Below, one piece after another: positions 16,077 to 22,757 of a stretch of 38,317 nucleotides of DNA (the stretch's first letter is position 1; each line of letters starts with the position of its first letter). This DNA comes from Lachnospiraceae bacterium (GTDB taxonomy: Bacteria > Bacillota > Clostridia > Lachnospirales > Lachnospiraceae), in NCBI GenBank assembly GCA_017889125.1, contig JAGHER010000050.1:1-38317 (forward strand). Reading direction: 5' to 3'. The notes below the pieces were generated by a model. That model saw only the letters and a list, made by a program, of their open reading frames with translations. It was not told where the DNA came from and made no database searches. The translations under genes were made by a program, and so were the position numbers.

Positions 16077-16788
16077 ACCAACGATTATCATTATTGAAGA
16101 CGAAAAAAGCATATGCAACTTCATGGAAACCACGCTGACTGCCCACGAGTATAAGGTGCTCACCGCATCCACCGGCCAGGAAGGCCTTTCCCTCATCACC
16201 TCCTGCTTTCCCGACCTGATCCTTCTGGATCTGGGCCTGCCGGATATGGACGGAATCGAGATCATCAAGCAGGTGCGGGAATGGTCCATGATGCCCATTA
16301 TCGTCATTTCCGCCCGGACCCACGAGCAGGAAAAGGTGCTGGCCCTGGACTGCGGCTGCGATGATTACATCACCAAGCCCTTCGGCACCTCCGAGCTTCT
16401 GGCCCGCATCCGCACCGCCCTGCGCCATCACCAGCAGCTGGGCGGCTCCATGGGAAAAAGCGAGCCGGTCTACACCTTTGAGGATCTGACCATTGATTTC
16501 GCCCGCCGCCTGGTGCTCCTTAAGGACAAGGAGATCCACCTCACCCAGATCGAGTACAAGCTGGTCTCCCTGCTGGCCAAAAACGGCGGCCGCGTCCTCA
16601 CCTATGACTACATCATCAACCACATCTGGGGCCCCTACGCGGACAATAACAATAACCAGATCCTGCGGGTAAATATGGCCCACATCCGCCGGAAGCTGGA
16701 GGCCAATCCAGCTGAGCCGCGGTATATCTTCACGGAGATCGGCGTGGGATATCGGATGCGGGAAAGCCAGAGGGGGGCGGAGAAATAG
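16066..16788 (+). CDS. KdpE-like OmpR-family response regulator
   Basis: This 240-residue regulator has a receiver domain with the acidic pocket EDE (11-13), phosphoacceptor D55 in LILLDLGLPDMDG, and conserved Ser and Lys (VISAR, TKPF), followed by an OmpR-type winged helix (LTQIEYKLVSLLAKNGGRVLTYDYIINHIWG; recognition helix NQILRVNMAHIRRKLE). Three in-frame ATGs exist; 16066 has GAGGA at a good distance and gives the usual PTIIIIEDE start. The 11-bp overlap with the kinase gene implies coupled translation. Targets are unknown; proximity suggests the carboxypeptidase region is worth considering. Confidence 0.92.
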   Translation: MNLKPTIIIIEDEKSICNFMETTLTAHEYKVLTASTGQEGLSLITSCFPDLILLDLGLPDMDGIEIIKQVREWSMMPIIVISARTHEQEKVLALDCGCDDYITKPFGTSELLARIRTALRHHQQLGGSMGKSEPVYTFEDLTIDFARRLVLLKDKEIHLTQIEYKLVSLLAKNGGRVLTYDYIINHIWGPYADNNNNQILRVNMAHIRRKLEANPAEPRYIFTEIGVGYRMRESQRGAEK

Positions 16789-16805
16789 TAATATCCGTTT
16801 CCTGC

Positions 16806-16853
16806 AAAAACAACCGGGAAACTGATCTGCTTCAGATTCCCGGTTGTCTTTTT
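16806..16853. terminator. Bidirectional terminator between the regulator and the cassette
   Basis: CAACCGGGAA (16811-16820) pairs perfectly with TTCCCGGTTG (16837-16846). TCTTTTT follows on the plus strand, and five A residues (16806-16810) give a T tract on the minus strand, so it ends both convergent transcripts. Confidence 0.9.
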
Positions 16854-17823
16854 AATGATCTTCTACTGTAGGCAGCTTTTTCCCGACATGCCCAATATAG
16901 ATGTGCCGCTCGCCCGCCACAGGCTCAAAGAAAATTCTTCCAGCATAGCTTCCGGTAAACCGGATGTGCCAGGAAAAGAGCTGACTGCTGCCATCTGGAA
17001 GAATAAATGTATGCTCTTCTTCAAATCGCTTCAGCGTTTCCACACTCTCTGGAGTTGCATGATTTAACACCTTGGCATTAAATGCCCCATCTAATTTCTC
17101 TGCCGCACGCTGCAGCTCCATAAGCTTTTTATAAACCTGCGAAATCTCTGTCTTCCCGATATCATGCTGAAGCTGCTTCAAAGCAGAGCCGCAAAAGAGC
17201 AGATTCGGAAATAATTCTTTTCTATGCTCCAGAATATCTACGCCGGATTTAAACTGGTTCCGATTTTGCTTATCTGTCTGCTTCTGGTGATTGGAGCTAA
17301 ACTGCTCAATATTCTCTTTACAGGACACATTGGGAATCTCTGCCTCTTCTTCCTCAATTTCCCCCGTATCCTGAAGACTTCTGTAAATCCCCTTAATTGC
17401 CGGCTGTTTCCAATAATCATCCGTCAGAAAGCTGACAGCAACACCGTCCAGCACATATGCCAACTGGCAGCCTATGGACACTTTATCTTCTAACGGACTT
17501 TCTTCCAGCTGAAATTCCGCGCACAGCATTTCTTCATGCTCCCGACGAAATTCTTCCGAATTATATGCGCCAGAGCGGTTAAGCATACTGCGAAAACGCC
17601 GCTTAATTTCCATATCCACGGTGCGGTCATTTCGCCACTGCTCAATCCGGTAACCCGGCGCCAGAAGAAAGGACTCATAATCCCGATCCACCAGGATCAT
17701 GTCATTATGAATAATCTCTTTCACCCGAAAATACGTATTAACGAAGGATTCCATCACGTCTCTTGCATCTGCTGCTGAAGAACTGGGAAACTTCGCCGAC
17801 AATTCATTTACAACCATCTGCAT
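16852..17823 (-). CDS. Unknown protein, third gene of the DUF262/ATPase cassette
   Basis: This 323-residue protein is not one I recognise. The N-terminal 110 residues are helical and charged, a middle segment (155-195) is acidic then Gln/Asn-rich and likely a flexible linker, and a helical stretch (200-265) follows. The C-terminal 55 residues are compact and beta-rich: HTFILPDGSSQL, then FSWHIRFTGSYAGRIFFEP, then RHIYIGHVGKKLPTV. That alternation of strands with a conserved Arg and a closing IGHxGKKLPT resembles the RelE/HigB mRNA-interferase core, a weak resemblance only. ATG at 17823 follows AAGGGA, 15 bp after the ATPase stop. Co-transcription suggests it works with the ATPase and DUF262 protein, perhaps as effector. 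Confidence 0.75.
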   Translation of the reverse strand: MQMVVNELSAKFPSSSAADARDVMESFVNTYFRVKEIIHNDMILVDRDYESFLLAPGYRIEQWRNDRTVDMEIKRRFRSMLNRSGAYNSEEFRREHEEMLCAEFQLEESPLEDKVSIGCQLAYVLDGVAVSFLTDDYWKQPAIKGIYRSLQDTGEIEEEEAEIPNVSCKENIEQFSSNHQKQTDKQNRNQFKSGVDILEHRKELFPNLLFCGSALKQLQHDIGKTEISQVYKKLMELQRAAEKLDGAFNAKVLNHATPESVETLKRFEEEHTFILPDGSSQLFSWHIRFTGSYAGRIFFEPVAGERHIYIGHVGKKLPTVEDH

Positions 17824-17838
17824 ATATCTGCTTCCCTT

Positions 17839-18951
17839 CTAAAACAGTGCATCAATTGCTTTATCCCATTCGTCAAAAAATCCCTCAGGCCAGAAGCTGA
17901 GGCGGCCATCCTTATACAGCACTGGCTTTTCAATAACCGGAATTGTGATCTGTTCTCCGTTCCGCTCTGCACTCTTCCTTGCAAAATAATTCAGGCGTAC
18001 CTCATCCGGTTTAATCAGCTCACGCTTTGCCGCCAGACGGATCCCATTTAAAACGTGGTCACTGTGGGTTTCGACAATTACCTGTACACCTCCATGGCAG
18101 GCTCTGGCAATTAATTCTCCCATTCTGCTCTGGCCAGCTGGATGAAGATGGGCCTCCGGATTTTCCAGAATCACCAGATCCTCTGCCTGCGCTTTTACCA
18201 GAGCCAATACCACAGGAAGCACATAAGATATGCCAAATCCAACGTTTTGAACAGAGAAATACTCGGCAGCTGCAATGCCTGCCTGATGTACCGTAAGGCC
18301 GATCCTGTTGCTGTGTCCATAATCCTCCGTCCGGAAGGAAATTCCCGGTGTAATCTCTCCCATCCACCGCTCCACCTGCCGCAAAAGGGACTTATCCGCT
18401 TCCTCCGGATACAAAACGGCAGTATTTTTCACCGGATCTGTGCCATGCATATCCAGATAATGCACAGCATACTCACCATGATTACCCAGATATTCATGCT
18501 CCCATACTTCATAATACGATTTCTGATAGCTGCTCTGCGGGCCAAGACGGTCTGCCGCAATATAAGAAAAGCCCTTTCCAAACAGATTAAAATCAGTCTC
18601 GTTCTCTTTCACGTCTGCTGGATCTGCCACGGACAGGAAATCCGCCTCCCCTTTATAAATGTATTGGCTTTCATATTCCCGCTTTTCAGAGGCAATGCCG
18701 ATAACAATCTGTTCCTCTGCCGCATCCCGGTACAGCAAATCCCTTCCGCTTCCGATGCTGGTATACATTCCATTCAGATATATGCCCCGCCCAAGAGCGC
18801 CCTGCTCATTTGCCTGGCGAAGAAGCAGAAGCGCCTGAATCAATGTGGACTTTCCCATGCTGTTTATTCCCGAAAACAAATTCAGACGAGAAAGCTCCAG
18901 TTCCTCTTCTTCAAAGCATTTAAAGTTTTTTACCTTTATCCTTGTCAGCAT
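17839..18951 (-). CDS. SMC/OLD-type AAA ATPase with DUF3696 C-terminus
   Basis: This 370-residue protein begins like RecF/SMC-class ATPases (MLTRIKVKNFKCFEE). The Walker A motif is GINSMGKST (28-36), a signature-like segment is NVGFGISYVLPVV (236-248), the Walker B is LVILENPEAHLHP (259-271), and the switch histidine lies in ETHSDHVLNG (294-303). The last 50 residues, with DGRLSFWPEGFFDEW (348-362), match DUF3696. No TOPRIM or nuclease domain is fused. ATG at 18951 lies inside the end of the DUF262 gene (32-bp overlap) after GAGGAGGTATTGA, indicating coupled translation. Such ATPases act as sensors or motors in several phage-defence systems; here that is inference. Confidence 0.88.
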   Translation of the reverse strand: MLTRIKVKNFKCFEEEELELSRLNLFSGINSMGKSTLIQALLLLRQANEQGALGRGIYLNGMYTSIGSGRDLLYRDAAEEQIVIGIASEKREYESQYIYKGEADFLSVADPADVKENETDFNLFGKGFSYIAADRLGPQSSYQKSYYEVWEHEYLGNHGEYAVHYLDMHGTDPVKNTAVLYPEEADKSLLRQVERWMGEITPGISFRTEDYGHSNRIGLTVHQAGIAAAEYFSVQNVGFGISYVLPVVLALVKAQAEDLVILENPEAHLHPAGQSRMGELIARACHGGVQVIVETHSDHVLNGIRLAAKRELIKPDEVRLNYFARKSAERNGEQITIPVIEKPVLYKDGRLSFWPEGFFDEWDKAIDALF

Positions 18952-20215
18952 TCAATACCTCCTCAAGCATTTCATCGGTCATCATATAACGGATCATAAA
19001 CGATTTTCTGTCACTTGCTCTTATTGCAGATAAAAATTCCGAATTCTGACAAAGGGCCTGGAATTTCTTAAATAAGCGTTCTTTTTGCTTCCGCATCATC
19101 TCCAGCTCCTGGTCAGTGCGCGTAAAAAATTCCCAGCACCAAATCTCATAAATAGCTTTATTGATAGGACGCCTTGCCAAATCCAGCCCCAGCTTTCGAA
19201 AGGCATAGCGGCCCCAAATATCGCTGGCAGCCTTCATGACCCGCGTAAACTGTACTTCTATCTCCCGCGCATCTGCACATGCATCAGAATTCAAATATTC
19301 CATCGCATCATTTAAATAATTATCCGGAACCCCACCATACTTATCACGGCCATAATAGCATACAGCAATATAGCGCAGCACAAACTCCTGATCTGCCATG
19401 CGGTCATCCCGAATACTGCCGCAGGTAGCCTTCTGAAAACAGTTCAGCCTCGCAAGCCGCCTGCAAAGCTCCGTAGCCCGTCCCTGATACAACGCATGGC
19501 GGATTTCCTGTGGAGATAACTGAAGGCCGCCGGTGTTGATCCGTTTAAAAATATTATATTTTACATTTCCTGGCGTACCGCTCTTCACAATAAACGCAAT
19601 AATATTGCTCTCTTCTATCCTGCGAATAAATGTCCTGGGCAAATCAGAGAATCTGGCTCCTTCCAGATCCTTAAAAAATTCCATTCCGGTCAATCGCAGT
19701 GTCTCATCCACCGCAAATTCTTTTAATGTAGTAATCCGCTGAAGCCCATCAATAATCAGCCATTTATCCGCAACTCCGCCGTCAAAATAAAAAGCAGGAA
19801 TAGGAATCCGCAAAATAAGGGATTCGATCAGCTGGCTCTTCTGCTGCGGCGTCCATAGGCCTCCCCTCCGCTGGAATGCCGTGTCCAGATCAATTTCACT
19901 GTATCGGATCCGTTTGATCAGACTGGACAATTCCATGGTTTTCATATCAATATCAATCTTACTGGGATCAAAAGGACGGATCTCCGCGATTCCAAAGCCA
20001 TCGCCTACGGAATCCACTTCGACTCCATCATTCACAATCTCAATCCCTGCTTCCTCCAGATATCCGGTGATCTCACTGTGCACTTCCTCAGTCTGCATAG
20101 CAGAGGGAAGGCTGAGATAGTAATTCACAATCAACATGGAATTCAGCTTACCCGCCTGTTCCCTGCCTATGGCAATCAGCTTATCCAGATCCGCCTTTTC
20201 TTTATCCGTAAGCAT
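18920..20215 (-). CDS. DUF262 (ParB-like) protein with sigma-1.1-like N-terminal region
   Basis: This 431-residue protein is the first gene of the cassette. Residues about 1-63 (EEVHSEITGYLEEAGIEIVND at the end) resemble sigma-70 region 1.1. The DUF262 core follows: FQRRGGLW (114-121), QLIESLILRIPIPAFYF (128-144) and the signature IDGLQRI (155-161). The remaining 270 residues are helical and contain no HNH/DUF1524 nuclease motif, unlike GmrSD-type enzymes. ATG at 20215 lies eight bases after GGGGAGG; the frame is open 16 codons further up but without such a site. DUF262 proteins have a ParB/sulfiredoxin-like fold and can use nucleoside triphosphates; the role here is unproven. Confidence 0.87.
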   Translation of the reverse strand: MLTDKEKADLDKLIAIGREQAGKLNSMLIVNYYLSLPSAMQTEEVHSEITGYLEEAGIEIVNDGVEVDSVGDGFGIAEIRPFDPSKIDIDMKTMELSSLIKRIRYSEIDLDTAFQRRGGLWTPQQKSQLIESLILRIPIPAFYFDGGVADKWLIIDGLQRITTLKEFAVDETLRLTGMEFFKDLEGARFSDLPRTFIRRIEESNIIAFIVKSGTPGNVKYNIFKRINTGGLQLSPQEIRHALYQGRATELCRRLARLNCFQKATCGSIRDDRMADQEFVLRYIAVCYYGRDKYGGVPDNYLNDAMEYLNSDACADAREIEVQFTRVMKAASDIWGRYAFRKLGLDLARRPINKAIYEIWCWEFFTRTDQELEMMRKQKERLFKKFQALCQNSEFLSAIRASDRKSFMIRYMMTDEMLEEVLNADKDKGKKL

Positions 20216-20279
20216 GTCATAACCTCCCCAAAAATGCATATACTGATAATAAACATTTTCCATAAACTGGTTCTCTTAA

Positions 20280-20308
20280 ATTATACAAAAAAGGAGTGTA
20301 TTTGTAAA
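20280..20308 (-). promoter_or_regulatory. Promoter of the DUF262/ATPase cassette
   Basis: TTTACA (20308-20303), a 17-bp spacer and TATAAT (20285-20280) on the minus strand form a near-consensus promoter about 65 bp before the DUF262 ATG. On the plus strand, the ribosome site of the divergent 63-residue ORF (AAGGAG, 20291-20296) lies inside the spacer, and its ATG (20309) abuts the -35 box. Confidence 0.8.
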
Positions 20309-20500
20309 ATGGATTCCGAATATTCGCTAAAAATCTCCCTGACAAAACATCTTCATGACAACCCAACCGCTCCTTATTACTGGTGCATCTCCAAATATGA
20401 TTCCTTCTGGCACACAATCCAGCTTGACTGGGGAGAAACACCGGAACAGTGTTTTCTTTCCGCCATGGACTATTTTCAGAATAAGGTCGATACAAAATAA
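20309..20500 (+). CDS. Small 63-residue protein divergent from the cassette
   Basis: The ORF starts MDSEYSLKISLTKHLH and contains YYWCISKYDSFWHTIQLDWG; it is acidic and aromatic-rich, with no membrane segment. ATG at 20309 has AAGGAG 12 bases upstream. The open frame extends further 5' but runs through the DUF262 gene and has no ribosome site. It ends just before a bidirectional terminator. I do not recognise the family. Its placement against a defence-like operon allows a regulator or immunity role, or it may be unrelated. Its own promoter must lie in 20216-20290, inside the DUF262 leader; none is clear. Confidence 0.62.
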   Translation: MDSEYSLKISLTKHLHDNPTAPYYWCISKYDSFWHTIQLDWGETPEQCFLSAMDYFQNKVDTK

Positions 20501-20570
20501 AATGCCCCGGCGGGCGCCCTTCAAGCATCAATACTTATGCTCTGGGGCCCGCCGGGGTATCCTTTTTCCC
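20493..20570. terminator. Bidirectional terminator overlapping the exonuclease stop
   Basis: CCCCGGCGGGC (20505-20515) pairs with GCCCGCCGGGG (20547-20557), and an inner AAGCAT/ATGCT stem extends it. T-rich tails follow on both strands (CCTTTTT on plus; TTTTATTTT on minus). The final codons of the exonuclease gene lie in one arm. Confidence 0.85.
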
Positions 20571-21557
20571 TCGTCTGGACTGCTTCTTTGCCTGTCTTTT
20601 CTGTTTATTTTTCTCCGTTCGCCGTGCCCGCACCTCATCCCGCTTTTCCGCAATCAGTGCGGCTCCCTCTTCATCGATAAATTTCGTGGTGCGCACAGCA
20701 AAAACCCCGCCGTCCTCCGCCTTCTTCATCCGGATCTTTCCCCGGACGAGACCGTGCTCCGGACAGACAGTCAGGCACACGTAAAGCCGGGGATTCATGG
20801 GGAACCAGCGGATCTTCTTGCGCAGCATCCTGCGGCACTTGGGGCAGATCACATCGGTCACCCGCTTGTCCGCCATGGCATCCTCCTTCGCCGCAAATTC
20901 CCGGGAGACAAACTTGGTATAGCCGGGAAATTCCAGCGTTACCTCCTCCTCCGGCATCTGGGGAATCCGGTAATAATCCATGGAAAGGAAGGCATTCACC
21001 CGGGAAAATTCCATGGACGCCATCACCCGTCCGGTGTAATAGGCGTCATCCAGCGCATGATGGAAGGGCCGCTCCGCCTCAATGGGAATCTGTCTGGCCT
21101 CCACCGCCTGATCCAGGGAAAGCTTATCCTTTCCCCCCTCCGTATAGAGAAGCCCGTAAAGCTTCTGCAGGTCATAGTAGAGAAAGGGCATAGGAAAAGG
21201 AAGCTCCATGCCGAAATAGACCATATTCCGCTGCAGCTCCGTCAAATCCATAGGGCCCCAGGTAACAAAACGGTAATCCTCCCCGCACCAGGAAAGGAAT
21301 CGGCGGGCCGCCTCCGGAAAAGAAATCCCCTGCCGCCGCAATAACCCCATATCCAAATGGGTAACTTCCGATATCTTATAATGGAGCTGCGAATAAACCT
21401 CCGGCGAAATCAGCTGGCGAAACTCGTCCACCTGGCGAAGCTCCTCGTCTAACTTCACCGCCCCGATCTCAATAATCTCAAAAAGAAGGCCATCCTCAGC
21501 CCCCTCTCTGCCTTTGGGATTCTGGTTCCACTCCAAATCAAATACAATATAATTCAT
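20535..21557 (-). CDS. DEDDh 3'-5' exonuclease domain protein with zinc ribbon
   Basis: This 340-residue protein belongs to the DnaQ-like exonuclease superfamily (KapD/ERI-1-like group). Catalytic residues are D7 and E9 in FDLEW, D104 in TWGPMDLTEL, and H166 with D171 in HHALDDAYYTGR, the DEDDh pattern. After the nuclease domain comes a four-cysteine zinc ribbon (C238, C241, C261, C265) and a very basic tail (EKNKQKRQAKKQSRRGKK), which suggests nucleic-acid binding. ATG at 21557 follows GGAGAACATC. Substrate (RNA or DNA) cannot be told. It is monocistronic, with a terminator directly behind it. Confidence 0.88.
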   Translation of the reverse strand: MNYIVFDLEWNQNPKGREGAEDGLLFEIIEIGAVKLDEELRQVDEFRQLISPEVYSQLHYKISEVTHLDMGLLRRQGISFPEAARRFLSWCGEDYRFVTWGPMDLTELQRNMVYFGMELPFPMPFLYYDLQKLYGLLYTEGGKDKLSLDQAVEARQIPIEAERPFHHALDDAYYTGRVMASMEFSRVNAFLSMDYYRIPQMPEEEVTLEFPGYTKFVSREFAAKEDAMADKRVTDVICPKCRRMLRKKIRWFPMNPRLYVCLTVCPEHGLVRGKIRMKKAEDGGVFAVRTTKFIDEEGAALIAEKRDEVRARRTEKNKQKRQAKKQSRRGKKDTPAGPRA

Positions 21558-21638
21558 GATGTTCTCCGTATGCTAAAACCTGTTAAGACGTTATCATTTT
21601 AACATACGCGGATAAGATTCACAAGGTGGAGATTTTAT

Positions 21639-22505
21639 CTATGAATTTTCCAAAACAGTTCCGTGGCGATGAACAGCAGCTGTTTTCCGAAAAGCAGACG
21701 GAGACTGATGGTAATGCCGTTTAAAAACATGGCAAAGATAGCTGGCATCCGGAAACCCGCAGGCAGCAGCGATTTCCTCCAGCGTCTGGGTTGTTTTCGT
21801 CAAAAGCACCATAGCCCGCTGAAGCCTTGCGGAAAGCAGATAAGCAGAATAGGTGACACCCATATTCTCCTTAAATATCCGTGAAAAATGCGAAGGCGAA
21901 AAGCCCGCATGGGCTGCTGTCTCATTGATATTTATATGGCGGCTTATATTGGCATCAATAAAGGATAAGGCCTCCAAGACCTCCTCGCTTACGTTGTGTA
22001 TCATCATATCCGAAAGATTATCCGTCACATGCTCCCGTTTTACCGTCAGCAGCAGTTCATACAGCCTGCCCTCCAGAATTGTCTCCGAGTATTCATCATA
22101 ATGGGTAAATTCCTCCAGCATATCCGCAAAAATCTGCTGGATTTTCTGCTGGGAATCCGACGGAAAATGATACACCGGATACGGCAGCAATTCATCTAGG
22201 CTGCGAAGCTTAAGCTTCTCCAAAAGATGGCCAACCAGCACTGGTGTAAATTTAATTAAATAGCGGGAATAAGGGGAATAGGTCAGATACGTGGCCCGGT
22301 GATGCATGTGCATAGTGGTAAATCCCACATCTCCAGCTCTCAATATGGAAATCATATTGGGCGTAATCAGCTTCCGGTCTCCCTCCAAGATGAAGCTGAT
22401 TCCATAAAACTCCGTATACACCTCCGGCACAGCCATTTCATGTCTGGGGAGAAAGGCTTTCTTTTCCACATTTATCTTTAAATTCTTTGGAATTGGATAA
22501 GGCAT
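21639..22505 (-). CDS. AraC-family transcriptional regulator
   Basis: This 288-residue regulator has an N-terminal cupin-like ligand domain (about 1-130, FYGISFILEGDRKLITPN and RAGDVGFTTMHMHHRATY) and two C-terminal helix-turn-helix motifs (INETAAHAGFSPSHFSRIFKENMG and LEEIAAACGFPDASYLCHVFKRHY). The frame extends 33 codons upstream as Lys/Arg-rich repeats, but that region contains the promoter -10 box, so the extension cannot be made; ATG at 22505 after GAGAGGGAGCAATCC is the start. It is divergent from the ABC transporter pair, which it probably controls in response to a small ligand. Confidence 0.92.
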   Translation of the reverse strand: MPYPIPKNLKINVEKKAFLPRHEMAVPEVYTEFYGISFILEGDRKLITPNMISILRAGDVGFTTMHMHHRATYLTYSPYSRYLIKFTPVLVGHLLEKLKLRSLDELLPYPVYHFPSDSQQKIQQIFADMLEEFTHYDEYSETILEGRLYELLLTVKREHVTDNLSDMMIHNVSEEVLEALSFIDANISRHININETAAHAGFSPSHFSRIFKENMGVTYSAYLLSARLQRAMVLLTKTTQTLEEIAAACGFPDASYLCHVFKRHYHQSPSAFRKTAAVHRHGTVLENS

Positions 22506-22526
22506 GGATTGCTCCCTCTCTGCAGA

Positions 22527-22587
22527 TTTTCTGTTCTGTTTTCTACTTCGTTTTCTACTCTGTTTTTGTCCTGCTTTTCTATCTTGT
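22527..22587. repeat. Imperfect 12-bp tandem repeats in the AraC gene leader
   Basis: Three consecutive 12-bp units begin TTTTCT (22527, 22539, 22551), then two more degenerate units follow to 22587. In the minus-strand transcript this reads as AGAAAA spaced every 12 bases just upstream of the ribosome site. It may be a binding array or simple slippage. Confidence 0.65.
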
Positions 22588-22594
22588 TTAGCGC

Positions 22595-22623
22595 AGTATA
22601 GCATAAAAACACAATATTTTCAA
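22595..22623 (-). promoter_or_regulatory. Promoter of the AraC-family gene
   Basis: TTGAAA (22623-22618), a 17-bp spacer and TATACT (22600-22595) on the minus strand predict a start near 22588, so the repeat array lies in the 5' untranslated leader. Confidence 0.75.
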
Positions 22624-22643
22624 CACTTTAAGGGCAACAGACA

Positions 22644-22672
22644 TTAAAAATATTTTTTTTATGTGTTATCAT
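22644..22672 (+). promoter_or_regulatory. Candidate promoter of the ABC transporter operon
   Basis: TTAAAA (22644-22649), a 17-bp spacer and TATCAT (22667-22672) lie about 85 bp before the first ABC gene. The poor -35 box would suit activation by the divergent AraC protein. Confidence 0.4.
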
Positions 22673-22757
22673 TCTGTGAAGAACAACAGCCAAGAAACCA
22701 AAAAAGAAGGCAAAACAGTACAGCGAAAAAACAAAAATCAATACGTGGAGGATTGAC

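Noticed and set aside
22506-22604. Lys/Arg-rich 33-residue N-terminal extension of the AraC-family protein
   Set aside because: Its ATG lies upstream of the -10 box of the gene's promoter, so the transcript cannot include it; the sequence is just the translated 12-bp repeats.
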